Source: Rhizobium freirei PRF 81 (GTDB taxonomy: Bacteria; Pseudomonadota; Alphaproteobacteria; Rhizobiales; Rhizobiaceae). Taken from it: DNA of 64,000 nt. Shown piece by piece: positions 51,888 to 60,367 of the stretch. The translations under genes were made by a program, and so were the position numbers. Location: positions 62,001-126,000 of the forward strand of contig NZ_AQHN01000077.1 in NCBI RefSeq assembly GCF_000359745.1. The letters are read 5' to 3'. The notes under the pieces are model-generated. The model was not told the DNA's origin. It did no database searches and was given only the letters and a program-made list of their open reading frames with translations. Within the stretch, counting starts at the first letter, position 1. Every line of letters begins with the position of its first letter.

Positions 51888-52151
51888 CTATTTGCCTGAT
51901 CGAGCCGTGCATTGATACGGCTTTTTCACGCAGGCGATCTGCGGCGTCGAACATATGGCAGAACCATCGGTCACGCGGCAGTAGGAGCAACTGTCGGTGA
52001 ATTCGCGGCAATCCGGGTTCGCCTGAAGAAAGTCCTTCATGCTCTGCATGTCGGCTGCTTTGTCGGCGGGTGGTGGCTGTCCCGTGTCGTCGCACAGGGC
52101 AGGCGAGACGCTGGCAACCGTCAGCAAAAGCGTCAGAATGAGTCTGATCAT
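51888..52151 (-). CDS. Small secreted cysteine-rich protein
   Basis: The 87-residue product has a Sec signal (MIRLILTLLLTVASVSPALC, cleavage near 20) and six cysteines in the mature part (PDCREFTDSCSYCRVTDGSAICSTPQIACVKKPYQC in parts), likely forming three disulphides in the periplasm. No family recognised. GGGG stands near the ATG at 52149-52151. Not obviously linked to its neighbours, although it lies just upstream of the ABM gene on the same strand. Confidence 0.75.
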   Translation of the reverse strand: MIRLILTLLLTVASVSPALCDDTGQPPPADKAADMQSMKDFLQANPDCREFTDSCSYCRVTDGSAICSTPQIACVKKPYQCTARSGK

Positions 52152-52241
52152 TGCAATCCCCCGATGTTTGCGGCGCGACTCTGCCACAAAACATTGTGGC
52201 GCGCCTGGTGGATCTACATCATGTCGCCATTGCCAAAAGAA

Positions 52242-52266
52242 AAAGGCCGGGGAAACCCCGGCCTTT
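52242..52266 (-). terminator. Rho-independent terminator of rplM-rpsI
   Basis: AAAGGCCGGGG and CCCCGGCCTTT form a perfect 11-base stem with an AAA loop, 27 bases after the rpsI stop on the minus strand, followed on that strand by TTTTCTTTT. Confidence 0.92.
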
Positions 52267-52292
52267 CCAAAAATCCGATCTCGGATAAGCGA

Positions 52293-52760
52293 TTAACGCT
52301 TGGAGAACTGGAACGAACGACGTGCCTTTGCGCGGCCGTACTTCTTGCGTTCGACGACGCGGCTGTCGCGGGTCAGGAAGCCGCCCTTCTTCAGGACCGA
52401 GCGCAGGCCCGGTTCGAAGTAGGTGAGCGCCTTGGACAGGCCGTGGCGAACGGCACCGGCCTGGCCGGAGAGGCCGCCGCCGGCGACGGTTGCGATGATG
52501 TCGAACTGGCCGTCACGGGCAGCAGCGACGATCGGCTGACGCAGGATCATCTGCAGAACCGGACGGGCGAAGTAAGCCGTGTAGTCCTTGCCGTTGACGA
52601 TGATCTTGCCGGAGCCGGCCTTGACCCATACGCGGGCAACGGCATCCTTGCGCTTGCCGGTCGCGTAGGAGCGGCCGAACGAGTCGACCTTGCGGACGTG
52701 AACCGGAGCAGCAGCTGCTTCAGACGTGCCGAGGTCCTTCAGGGAAGAGAGGTCAGCCAT
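52293..52760 (-). CDS. rpsI: 30S ribosomal protein S9
   Basis: The 155-residue product has SYATGKRKDAVARVWVKAGSG, GGGLSGQAGAVRHGLSKAL and the basic tail TRDSRVVERKKYGRAKARRSFQFSKR that reaches the P-site tRNA. An N-terminal extension of about 25 residues rich in Ala is usual in alphaproteobacteria. It follows rplM by 2 bases, the universal rplM-rpsI pair. Confidence 0.98.
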   Translation of the reverse strand: MADLSSLKDLGTSEAAAAPVHVRKVDSFGRSYATGKRKDAVARVWVKAGSGKIIVNGKDYTAYFARPVLQMILRQPIVAAARDGQFDIIATVAGGGLSGQAGAVRHGLSKALTYFEPGLRSVLKKGGFLTRDSRVVERKKYGRAKARRSFQFSKR

Positions 52761-52762
52761 TA

Positions 52763-53227
52763 TCAGGCGCTCCTTACGTTCTTCTTGTTCAGCTTGGCGA
52801 CGTCGAGGACGACCGGCTGCTGAGCTTCATGGGGATGGTTGGAGCCGGCGTAGACGCGCAGGTTCTTCATCTGGCGACGGCCGAGCGGGCCGCGGGGAAC
52901 CATGCGTTCGACAGCCTTTTCAACGACGCGCTCCGGGAAGCGGCCTTCGATGATCTGGCGAGCCGTACGCTCCTTGATGCCGCCGGCATAACCGGTGTGC
53001 CAGTAATAAACCTTGTCTTCGTACTTCTTGCCGGTGAAGACGACCTTGTCGGCATTGATGACGATGACGTTGTCGCCGTCGTCGACGTGCGGCGTGAAGG
53101 TAGCTTTATGCTTGCCGCGCAGACGCATTGCGATGATAGAAGCGAGACGGCCAACGACAAGCCCTTCGGCGTCGATGAGAACCCACTTCTTCTCCACCTC
53201 TGCAGGCTTCTGGGAGAAGGTTGCCAT
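52763..53227 (-). CDS. rplM: 50S ribosomal protein L13
   Basis: The 154-residue product contains KKWVLIDAEGLVVGRLASIIAMRLRGKHK, KVVFTGKKYEDKVYYWHTGYAGGIKERTARQII and MVPRGPLGRRQMKNLRVYAGSNHPHEAQQP. The ATG at 53225-53227 gives the standard start MATFSQKPAEVEKKW. First gene of the rplM-rpsI operon. Confidence 0.98.
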   Translation of the reverse strand: MATFSQKPAEVEKKWVLIDAEGLVVGRLASIIAMRLRGKHKATFTPHVDDGDNVIVINADKVVFTGKKYEDKVYYWHTGYAGGIKERTARQIIEGRFPERVVEKAVERMVPRGPLGRRQMKNLRVYAGSNHPHEAQQPVVLDVAKLNKKNVRSA

Positions 53228-53464
53228 GTTGCATACTCTCTTTTGAGACCCTTGGCCCGAAGGCATCAGGGCGTTTCTTGTTGCTTGATTTAGCGTGCGC
53301 GATGCGCGCCAAAAAGAAAGCAGCCCGGAAAGGCTGCAATCTGCGGCGGCTTATAAAGCGAATGCGGAGCTGGGTCAAGGCAGGCGAATTGTATGCCCGT
53401 AAAAATTTGCAAACGAAATCAATAGTTTACTTATATGGTATTTTTATACCACACATTTCTCCCA

Positions 53465-54301
53465 TTATCCTAGCCGCAAAACGAGGACGCCAGCGGCAAT
53501 AATCGCGCCGGCAATGTAGCGCCATATGCTCGACCGCTCCTTCAGAAAGGCGACGGATATGACCAGTGCAAGGAGGATCGACGTCTCGCGCAGCGCCGCA
53601 ACCATGGCGACCGGTGCCTTGGTCATCGCCCACAAGGCAACGCCATAGGAGGCGATCGAGCCGCCGCCGCCGATCAGCCCGCGCCACCAGTTATAGCGGA
53701 TGTGGGCGGCCACGGCATTGACGCCGCGTTGCGAGACTGCCCACGCAAACAAGAGGACCGGCGGCAGGAGCGACATCCATAGAGTATAGGATATGGAGTT
53801 GCCCGAGATTCGCGCGCCGATGCCGTCGACATAGGTATAGGTCGCGATGACGATGGCATTGGCAAGCGCCAGCAGGATCGCCCGCCGGCCACCCTTTCTT
53901 GCCTCGAAGGCAAGCGTCAAGATGCCGGCGCAGATGGTCATCGTGCCGATCAATGCTCCGCCCGAGAGCGTCTCCTTGAGAATGAAGCTGCTGGTGGAGA
54001 CAATGATCAGCGGCGCTACGCCGCGCATCAGCGGATAGACGAGGCCGATGTCGCCGGCGCGATATGCGGCGGCGACGAGCTGGAAATAAGCGAACTGCAG
54101 GATCGCCGAAGCGCCGATGAACGGCCAGGCGGCGGATGCCGGCAATGGCAGGAGCGGTAAAAGGGGGAGGGCGGCAGCGGCGCCACCTGCCGAGACCAGC
54201 GCGGCATCGAGGGATTTGTCGGTTCCGGCCTTGATGATCGCATTCCATGTCGCGTGCAGTAGGGCGCCGAAAAGCACAAGCGCGATAACGTCGAGAGACA
54301 C
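53465..54301 (-). CDS. DMT-superfamily (EamA) transporter
   Basis: The 278-residue product has about ten hydrophobic spans in two EamA repeats; typical segments are ALLHATWNAIIKAGTDKSLDAAL, AYRAGDIGLVYPLMRGVAPLIIVSTSSFILKETLS and APVAMVAALRETSILLALVISVAFLKERSSIWRY. A small-molecule exporter is likely; the substrate is unknown. The start is a GTG at 54301 with GAGG 5 bases upstream, which fits better than a more distant ATG. It faces the AT-rich gene-free region. Confidence 0.87.
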   Translation of the reverse strand: MSLDVIALVLFGALLHATWNAIIKAGTDKSLDAALVSAGGAAAALPLLPLLPLPASAAWPFIGASAILQFAYFQLVAAAYRAGDIGLVYPLMRGVAPLIIVSTSSFILKETLSGGALIGTMTICAGILTLAFEARKGGRRAILLALANAIVIATYTYVDGIGARISGNSISYTLWMSLLPPVLLFAWAVSQRGVNAVAAHIRYNWWRGLIGGGGSIASYGVALWAMTKAPVAMVAALRETSILLALVISVAFLKERSSIWRYIAGAIIAAGVLVLRLG

Positions 54302-54499
54302 GAAAACCTCGGAAATCAGGTAGGGGAGCACAAAAGCTTGGCATTTTGTGGGAGTCTGGCTCCCATATGATCCTCAATGCATCAAAAAGCAACGAGAATG
54401 CTGCATGCGTCTTTACTTCGCGCCGCTATTTCGCGCCGCAAATCGCAACAGGAATGTTCTCTATGTGTTCTATCAAAGGGTTGTATCTATCATAAATTA

Positions 54500-54538
54500 C
54501 TAATTTATTGTGGTATGAATCGCGAACAAACGTCGCAT
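54500..54538 (+). repeat. Diverged 39-base direct repeat, copy 1
   Basis: Begins CTAATTTATTG and contains GAATCGCGAACAAA. Matches copy 2 at 54919-54957 at 29 of 39 positions without gaps, with a block of nine identical bases (GCGAACAAA). Confidence 0.65.
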
Positions 54539-54918
54539 GCTATGTGAACGCATGGGTAGAACTGGCGCTTTCATTCAAGGTCGTCGCCGCTCCACGCTGT
54601 TGCAAAGGTGTTATTCGATCATGTAGGATATAATGGTTGAAATTGCGGCGGTTTTCTCCCGCTTTAATTGAATTGCGCCTCAGTATAGCGCAAAAATTTT
54701 CAAATAATGTAAACTATTACAGGCGATGATTGTCGTTGTCAGCGTGCAGATCACATGAAAAGTATGATTATTTCAGGCATAAAACTGAGATCTAGGTGAT
54801 TCGTCTGGTATTTGATTGAGCAAAGTGCAAAACTATATCCAGAGAATATCTATAGGGGCGCATATATTCTTTGTTCGCCGTCGGTTCTCGTTCCGCTTAT
54901 CTTATTCATTAGGTGTTT

Positions 54919-54957
54919 CTAATTGTATGGTGAATGAATAGCGAACAAAGATCGTAT
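54919..54957 (+). repeat. Diverged 39-base direct repeat, copy 2
   Basis: Begins CTAATTGTATG and contains GAATAGCGAACAAA. Lies 419 bases downstream of copy 1. The inverse motif TTTGTTCGC at 54870-54878 is 71 bases to its left. Confidence 0.65.
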
Positions 54958-55121
54958 TTCACGGGAACATGTCTGGCGGTGTCCGGAAAGCCTGTGAAAG
55001 CGCTTTGAAAGACACTTTCAATTGAAGCGCATTGCAACCCCTGCATGAATGTTGCTCGCCATTCCAGGGATAATCAGCGGTCGTGTCGGCGGCATGGTTG
55101 CAAGCGGCGACAAAACATAGC

Positions 55122-55457
55122 TCATCGTGATCGCCGGCGCAAAAGCAACAGATCGTCCTCAAGGTCGCTTGTCGGCCGGCATATGTAAACGGGGCAGGCG
55201 GCCCGGTCCTTCGTCGGCAGATAGTCCTGATCGGCATAATAGCCGACATCGCACGCGTTGCTGTCTGCTACGTAGCGGTCATAAAGCGTCATCTTGGATG
55301 TTCTCTTGGCCGGATAGCGCATGATGACCGCCCGCTCCCGGTTGATGGTCGCCCTGGCTTCCGCGCAGGTCATCGACATGGAGTTATAGCGTGAAATCGC
55401 CAGCGCCGGCGTGGAGGCAGAAGCGATCAGCAGGCCCAGGAGAATGATCTTTTTCAT
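55122..55457 (-). CDS. Small periplasmic protein with paired cysteines
   Basis: The 111-residue product has a Sec signal (MKKIILLGLLIASASTPALA) and a mature part with MTCAEARATINRERAVIMRYP, LYDRYVADSNACDVGYYADQ and RAACPVYICRP, giving four cysteines. I recognise it as a type of small, secreted, Cys-containing protein common in rhizobia, but no function is known. GGGAGG lies 9 bases before the ATG at 55455-55457; longer frames lack such a site. Confidence 0.8.
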   Translation of the reverse strand: MKKIILLGLLIASASTPALAISRYNSMSMTCAEARATINRERAVIMRYPAKRTSKMTLYDRYVADSNACDVGYYADQDYLPTKDRAACPVYICRPTSDLEDDLLLLRRRSR

Positions 55458-55568
55458 CGGGTTAATCCTCCCTGAAATTGTTATAATGTAATATATACGT
55501 GGAAACTGCGGCTGCGGTTTCCATTTTTGCGGTAAAACGCAAGTTTGATCGCCTAGGGAGGCTTCGTG

Positions 55569-55997
55569 ATGAACCACGATAGTTATGACGATTCTTATAT
55601 CGCCGATATCCTTCTATCCGTCAGGACCATCGCGCTCGTCGGCGCGTCGCCCAACCCCGCGCGGCCGAGCAATGGCGTCATGGCCTATCTGCTGAACAGG
55701 GGCTACCGCGTCATCCCCGTCAACCCCGGGCAAGCCGGCAAGGAAATCCTCGGGCAATGGGTCTATGCGCATCTGGCCGATATTCCCGAGCCTGTGGATA
55801 TGGTCGATGTTTTCCGGGCGCCGGAATATCTGAGGTCGGTGGTCGAGGAGACCATCATGATCGATCCCCGGCCGCCGGTGATCTGGGGGCAGCTCGGCGT
55901 ACGCGACGATGCGGCCGCGGCAAGAGCGGAAGCCGCAGGCGTCAGGGTCGTCATGGACCGCTGTCCGGCCATCGAGTATCCGCGCCTGGTCGCCTGA
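55569..55997 (+). CDS. CoA-binding protein (YccU-like)
   Basis: The 142-residue product is a small Rossmann-fold protein of the CoA_binding_2 family: SVRTIALVGASPNPARPSNGVMAYLLNRGYRVIPVNPGQAGKEILGQ in parts, followed by VDMVDVFRAPEYLRSVVEE and VIWGQLGVRDDAAAARAEAAGVRVVMDRCPAIEYPR. The conserved Cys near the end (DRCP) is typical. Physiological role is not established. GGGAGG lies 7 bases before the ATG at 55569. It precedes metY, a common pairing in alphaproteobacteria. Confidence 0.92.
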   Translation: MNHDSYDDSYIADILLSVRTIALVGASPNPARPSNGVMAYLLNRGYRVIPVNPGQAGKEILGQWVYAHLADIPEPVDMVDVFRAPEYLRSVVEETIMIDPRPPVIWGQLGVRDDAAAARAEAAGVRVVMDRCPAIEYPRLVA

Positions 55998-56023
55998 TCC
56001 GAAGCAGCTATTTATCGCGCGAT

Positions 56024-56047
56024 CTTGCTGAAAAATGGCAAGTTTTT
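56024..56047 (+). terminator. Weak stem-loop with T run after the CoA-binding gene
   Basis: CTTGC at 56024-56028 pairs with GCAAG at 56038-56042, followed by TTTTT. Only five base pairs, so termination may be partial or absent; metY could be read through. Confidence 0.35.
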
Positions 56048-56149
56048 CCTGCAAGTTGAGAAGCGCGGCAAAGTTCGCGGTTAACTTTCGTATCGCGGCC
56101 GTTATGATCCCGTCCCATCGCAAAAGAGAATCTGGCGGGAGGGAATATC

Positions 56150-57433
56150 ATGCCAACGAACAATCCGGGTTTCGACACACTCGCAATCCATGCAGGCGCG
56201 CAGCCGGACCCGGCGACAGGGGCCCGCGCGACGCCGATCTACCAGACGACCTCCTTCGTTTTTCAGGATGCCGATCACGCCGCCGCTCTGTTCGGCTTGC
56301 AGCAATTCGGCAATATCTATACCCGCATCATGAACCCGACCCAGGCCGTGCTCGAAGAGCGCGTGGCGGCCCTTGAAGGCGGAACGGCGGCGCTTGCCGT
56401 CGCCTCGGGCCACGCTGCCCAGCTGCTCGTCTTCCACACCATCATGCGGCCAGGCGACAATTTCGTCGCTGCCAAGCGGCTGTACGGCGGCTCGGTCAAT
56501 CAGTTCGGCCAGTCCTTCAAGAATTTCGATTGGCGTGTTCGCTGGGCCGATCCGGCCGATCCCGCCACCTTCGAGGCGCAGATCGATGAGCGCACTCGCG
56601 GCATCTTCATCGAAAGCCTGGCCAATCCCGGCGGTACTTTCGTCGACATCGCGGCGATCGCCGCCGTTGCCCACAAGCATGGCCTGCCGCTGATCGTCGA
56701 CAATACGATGGCAAGCCCCTACCTCATCCGCCCGCTGGAACACGGCGCCGATATCGTCGTGCATTCGCTGACGAAATTCCTCGGTGGTCACGGCAACTCC
56801 ATGGGCGGCATCATCGTCGATGGCGGCACATTCGATTGGTCTGCATCGGGCAGTTATCCTATGCTCTCCGCACCGCGGCCGGAATATAACGGCGTCGTGC
56901 TGCATTCGACCTTCGGCAATTTCGCCTTCGCCATCGCGTGCCGCGTTCTCGGCCTGCGCGATCTTGGCCCGGCAATCTCGCCGTTCAACGCCTTCCTGAT
57001 CCTGACCGGCATCGAGACCTTGCCGCTGCGCATGCAGCGTCATTCCGACAATGCGCTCGCCGTCGCGCGCTGGCTGAAGGGGCAGGACAAGGTTGCCTGG
57101 GTCAATTATGCCGGCCTTGAGGATGATCCAAACCATGCGCTGCAGCAGCGCTATTCGCCGAACGGGGCAGGCTCGGTCTTCACCTTCGGGCTCAAGGGCG
57201 GCTATCAGGCCGGCAAGGGGCTGGTGGAGGGGCTGGAGCTCTTCTCACACCTCGCCAACATCGGCGACACCCGCTCGCTGGTCATCCATCCTGCATCGAC
57301 GACGCACAAACAGCTCACCGACGAACAGAAGGTCGCAGCCGGTGCCGGTCCCGATGTCGTGCGTCTGTCGATCGGCATCGAGGCCGTCAAGGACATCATC
57401 GCCGATCTCGATCAGTCGCTGGCGAAGATCTAG
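56150..57433 (+). CDS. metY: O-acetylhomoserine sulfhydrylase (Cys/Met metabolism PLP enzyme)
   Basis: The 427-residue product belongs to the gamma family of PLP enzymes: GFDTLAIHAGAQPDPATGARATPIYQTTSFVF, the tyrosine/arginine loop YTRIMNPTQAVLEERVAALEGG, and the PLP lysine 209 in HSLTKFLGGHG. The long form with SASGSYPMLSAPRPEYNG matches O-acetylhomoserine aminocarboxypropyltransferase, which makes homocysteine from O-acetylhomoserine and sulphide. Its TAG stop codon is also the first three bases of a dispersed repeat. No SAM-II riboswitch was recognised upstream. Confidence 0.94.
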   Translation: MPTNNPGFDTLAIHAGAQPDPATGARATPIYQTTSFVFQDADHAAALFGLQQFGNIYTRIMNPTQAVLEERVAALEGGTAALAVASGHAAQLLVFHTIMRPGDNFVAAKRLYGGSVNQFGQSFKNFDWRVRWADPADPATFEAQIDERTRGIFIESLANPGGTFVDIAAIAAVAHKHGLPLIVDNTMASPYLIRPLEHGADIVVHSLTKFLGGHGNSMGGIIVDGGTFDWSASGSYPMLSAPRPEYNGVVLHSTFGNFAFAIACRVLGLRDLGPAISPFNAFLILTGIETLPLRMQRHSDNALAVARWLKGQDKVAWVNYAGLEDDPNHALQQRYSPNGAGSVFTFGLKGGYQAGKGLVEGLELFSHLANIGDTRSLVIHPASTTHKQLTDEQKVAAGAGPDVVRLSIGIEAVKDIIADLDQSLAKI

Positions 57434-57536
57434 AGCGTTTCTGCTTTTCCTTGAATCGCGGAGACGCTCTATCTTCCTGTTTTCTTACGCATTCCAGACG
57501 GAAAGCCGCTCCGCACTTTTCCTGGAAATGCTCTAA
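57431..57536. repeat. Dispersed extragenic repeat, family B, copy 2 (full length)
   Basis: The element starts at the TAG stop of metY and ends at GCTCTA about 106 bases on. The first 41 bases (57431-57471, TAGAGC...GCTCTA) are the reverse complement of the 41-base copy at 26550-26590 with 5 mismatches. The second part contains ATTCCAGACGG and GCCGCTCCGCACTTTTCCTG and ends with GGAAATGCTCTA, an inverted copy of the starting end, so the whole has terminal inverted repeats. Confidence 0.85.
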
Positions 57537-57678
57537 AGGCTGGATCGGAAAAGGCTGAAAAAGCCGGAGGCTATCTTTGATGGCCCGGCATTTCGTGCTT
57601 CTGTCGCCCCGCGGTCGCAAGAAGAGCGGCTGCGGGGCGATCGTTTGTCGGCCGAAGCGCAATCGACGGGAGGCATTT

Positions 57679-58023
57679 ATGGCAACCTATCTGCAACTGG
57701 ATCTCGATGGCGTCGAGCCGGAGAGCGGTGCGCCCGCCGCGGACCGGCTTGTCTCGGGTGCACCGAGCTTCCGCACCTGGAGCCTGGACGAGGCCGATGG
57801 CGGCCTTTATGCCGGCATATGGGAGGCGACGCCGGGGAAGTGGAGGATCGTCTATGACGAGTGGGAATACTTCAATATCCTCTCGGGCTATTCCGTCGTG
57901 ACGGCAGACGACGGGGAGACCCTCCATTTGCGCGCCGGCGACCGGATGATCTTGAAGCCGGGCTTCAAGGGGACTTGGGAAGTCGTTGAAACGACTCGCA
58001 AGGACTATGTGATCCGTCTCTGA
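57679..58023 (+). CDS. Cupin-3 (DUF861) protein
   Basis: The 114-residue product is a single cupin of the DUF861 type: FRTWSLDEADGGLYAGIWEATPGKWRIVYDEWEYFNILSG in parts, and LRAGDRMILKPGFKGTWEVVETTRKDYVI. Relatives include (S)-ureidoglycine aminohydrolase and EutQ-like proteins, but most members are unassigned. The usual metal-binding His residues of cupin motif 1 are absent (EWEYF), so it is not an obvious metalloenzyme. GGGAGG lies close before the ATG at 57679. Stands alone between a repeat and the pst operon. Confidence 0.87.
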   Translation: MATYLQLDLDGVEPESGAPAADRLVSGAPSFRTWSLDEADGGLYAGIWEATPGKWRIVYDEWEYFNILSGYSVVTADDGETLHLRAGDRMILKPGFKGTWEVVETTRKDYVIRL

Positions 58024-58144
58024 CGACCTTGTTGAATCAAAACATGAAGTTTGCGCTCGCCCGCTGCCTGAAGCGGCCCATTTCATGCAGTTCCGCAATG
58101 GTCGCGATGATTGCCATAGGTTGTGTCACTGCCGCTTCATTAAA

Positions 58145-58162
58145 CTGTCATCAAACTGAAAC
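58145..58162 (+). promoter_or_regulatory. Pho box upstream of pstS
   Basis: CTGTCATCAAACTGAAAC is an 18-base Pho box: two 7-base half-sites (CTGTCAT and CTGAAAC) separated by CAAA, lying 124 bases before the pstS start. The first half-site matches the PhoB consensus exactly; the second has four of seven bases. Phosphate-starvation induction by PhoB is therefore likely. Confidence 0.82.
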
Positions 58163-58285
58163 AATGCGGCATTAGAGCCATCATTGTCGCCAGGAGATTG
58201 ATGGTGGGGAGGTCATTTACCATGGGGACCTCGCGCCGATCTTCTGCTCGCCATCCTTTCATTCACTTGAGGAAGTGAGTCTACT

Positions 58286-59311
58286 ATGCTTAACCTGAAA
58301 ATCCGTTCCCTTTGCCTGACCGCCGGCTTGGTCGTCGCCATGGCTGCTTCGGCTTCGGCTGCCGACATCACGGGCGCCGGCTCGAGCTTCATCGCGCCGG
58401 TTCTGTCCAAGTGGGCCGAAGGCTATAAGGCTGCGACGAAGAACGTCGTCAACTACCAGTCGGTCGGTTCAGGCGCCGGCATCAAGCAGCTCCTCGACAA
58501 GACCATCGTATTCGGCGCTTCGGACAAGCCGATGAGCGACGCTGACCTCGAGAAGAACGGCATTGCCCAGTTCCCGATGATCTCCGGCGGTATCGTCGTT
58601 TCCTATAACATTGCCGGCGTAAAGCCGGGCGAACTCGTTCTCGACGGCAAGACGCTGTCCGACATCTTCCTCGGCAAGATCACCAAGTGGGACGATGCCG
58701 CCATCAAGGCTCTCAACGCCGACGTGAAGCTGCCTTCCGCGCCGATCTCCGTCGTCTATCGCGCCGACAGCTCGGGCACGACCTTCAACTTCACCGATTA
58801 CCTGGCGAAGGTTTCGCCGGAGTGGAAGGAAAAGGTTGGTTCGAACACGGCTGTTGAATGGCCGGTCGGCTTCGGCGCCAAGGGTTCCGAAGGCGTTTCC
58901 ACCACCGTCAACCAGACGGCTGGTTCGATCTCCTACGTTGAATATTCCTACGTCGTCGCCAACCACATCGGTTTCGCGAAGATGAAGAATGCTGCCGGCA
59001 AGGTTATCGAGCCGAGCCTCGACACGTTCAAGGCTGCCGCTTCCAACGCCGATTGGGCCAATGCCAAGAACTTCAACCTGATCATCACCAATCAGCCGGG
59101 CGAAAAGAGCTGGCCGATTGCAGCTTCGACCTGGGTTCTGCTCTACAAGAAGCCGGCCGATCCTGCTCTGAACGAAGAGGCGCTGAAGTTCTTCAAGTGG
59201 TCCTACGAGCACGGTCAGAAGGACGCGAGCGCCCTGTCGTATCTCGCGATCCCGGACAATGTCGCCGAGGTTGTCGAGAAGTCCTGGAAGAAGGACTTTG
59301 GCACGAAGTAA
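58286..59311 (+). CDS. pstS: Phosphate-binding periplasmic protein
   Basis: The 341-residue product has a Sec signal (CLTAGLVVAMAASASA) and the PstS fold: DITGAGSSFIAPVLSKW, SVGSGAGIKQLLDKTIVFGASDKPMSD, VVYRADSSGTTFNFTDYL and NQTAGSISYVEYSY, which contact phosphate. It delivers phosphate to the PstCAB transporter. First gene of the operon behind a Pho box. Confidence 0.96.
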   Translation: MLNLKIRSLCLTAGLVVAMAASASAADITGAGSSFIAPVLSKWAEGYKAATKNVVNYQSVGSGAGIKQLLDKTIVFGASDKPMSDADLEKNGIAQFPMISGGIVVSYNIAGVKPGELVLDGKTLSDIFLGKITKWDDAAIKALNADVKLPSAPISVVYRADSSGTTFNFTDYLAKVSPEWKEKVGSNTAVEWPVGFGAKGSEGVSTTVNQTAGSISYVEYSYVVANHIGFAKMKNAAGKVIEPSLDTFKAAASNADWANAKNFNLIITNQPGEKSWPIAASTWVLLYKKPADPALNEEALKFFKWSYEHGQKDASALSYLAIPDNVAEVVEKSWKKDFGTK

Positions 59312-59384
59312 TTTGTGCTGTGAGAAGTTGCGGCGGGCAGGGTATAACCCTGTCCGCCTTTCGTGACAGGACAAGGGGAAATCG

Positions 59385-60356
59385 ATGGCTGACGCGACTC
59401 AGACGGCTGGCTTCCAGGTGATGGATACCACCGCCGCGACCAGAAAATTCCGGACGCAGGATCGGATTTTCTATTTCTTGACGCTTGGCTCGGCTACTCT
59501 TGTCGTGCTTCTGCTGCTGGCAATCCTTGCGGTTCTTGTCATTGATGCCTTGCCGACCTTCCAGGCCTTCGGGCTTTCGTTCCTCTGGGGCACGAAGTGG
59601 AGCGCTCCCGCCGATATCTATGGTGCAGTGCCTGCTGTAGTCGGTACGCTGGTGAGCTCGATCATCGCCATGCTGATTGCCATTCCCCTGGGCATCGGCA
59701 TCGCCATCTTCCTCACGGAGCTTTGCCCCGGCAGCCTGCGACGCCCGATCAGCACGGCCATCGAGCTTCTGGCTGGCGTTCCCTCCATTATCTACGGCAT
59801 CGTCGGTCTCTTCATTCTCGTGCCGCTGATGCAGAATTATATCCTGCCCTTCCTCGTCATGACGATCGGCCAGGTGCCGGTGATCGGCCTGCTGTTCCAG
59901 CCGCCGGCGCCGGGTGTCGGCCTGTTGACGGCAAGCCTCGTGCTGGCCGTCATGATCCTGCCGTTCATCACCGCCATCTCCCGCGACGTGTTCAGTACCG
60001 TGCCTCCGATGCTGCGTGAATCCGCTTACGGCATGGGCATGACCACATGGGAAGTGGCTCGTCACATCCTGATCCCCTATACCCGTCGGGGCCTCGTCGG
60101 CGGCATCATGCTCGGCCTCGGCCGTGCGCTTGGCGAAACCATGGCCGTCACCTTCGTTGTCGGCTCGGTGAGCCGTCTGCAATCGTCGATCATCTCGCCG
60201 TCCACCACCATTTCCGCCCAGATCGCTAACAACTTCGGCGATGCTGATGGTCTGCAATTGTCGAGCCTGATTGCGCTCGGTCTGCTCCTGTTCGTCCTCT
60301 CCTTCTGCGTGCTTGCGCTCGCAAGGTGGATGATCGGTCGCGGCGACTCGCTCTGA
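59385..60356 (+). CDS. pstC: Phosphate ABC transporter permease PstC
   Basis: The 323-residue product has six core membrane spans plus loops, with the permease signature region LRESAYGMGMTTWEVARHILIPYTRRGLVGGIMLGLGRALGETMAVTFV in parts (EAA loop that docks PstB) and LLAGVPSIIYGIVGLFILVPL. It forms the channel with PstA. It starts 73 bases after pstS; pstA follows 11 bases after its stop. Confidence 0.96.
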   Translation: MADATQTAGFQVMDTTAATRKFRTQDRIFYFLTLGSATLVVLLLLAILAVLVIDALPTFQAFGLSFLWGTKWSAPADIYGAVPAVVGTLVSSIIAMLIAIPLGIGIAIFLTELCPGSLRRPISTAIELLAGVPSIIYGIVGLFILVPLMQNYILPFLVMTIGQVPVIGLLFQPPAPGVGLLTASLVLAVMILPFITAISRDVFSTVPPMLRESAYGMGMTTWEVARHILIPYTRRGLVGGIMLGLGRALGETMAVTFVVGSVSRLQSSIISPSTTISAQIANNFGDADGLQLSSLIALGLLLFVLSFCVLALARWMIGRGDSL

Positions 60357-60367
60357 GGAGCAAAACG

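Larger units (their letters stand above)
54302..55121. other. AT-rich gene-free region of 820 bases with diverged repeats
   Basis: From about 54470 to 54960 the sequence is visibly richer in A and T than the rest of the window and has stops in all frames. It contains three copies of GCGAACAAA (plus strand at 54522 and 54941, minus strand at 54870-54878), two of them inside a 39-base diverged direct repeat. No gene, tRNA or terminator is recognised. Part of it could be a promoter region, a small RNA or a decayed insertion. Confidence 0.5.

Noticed and set aside
55998..56149. SAM-II riboswitch upstream of metY
   Set aside because: The position would be right for alphaproteobacteria, but the conserved GCTAAA and the pseudoknot partners of the class are not present.
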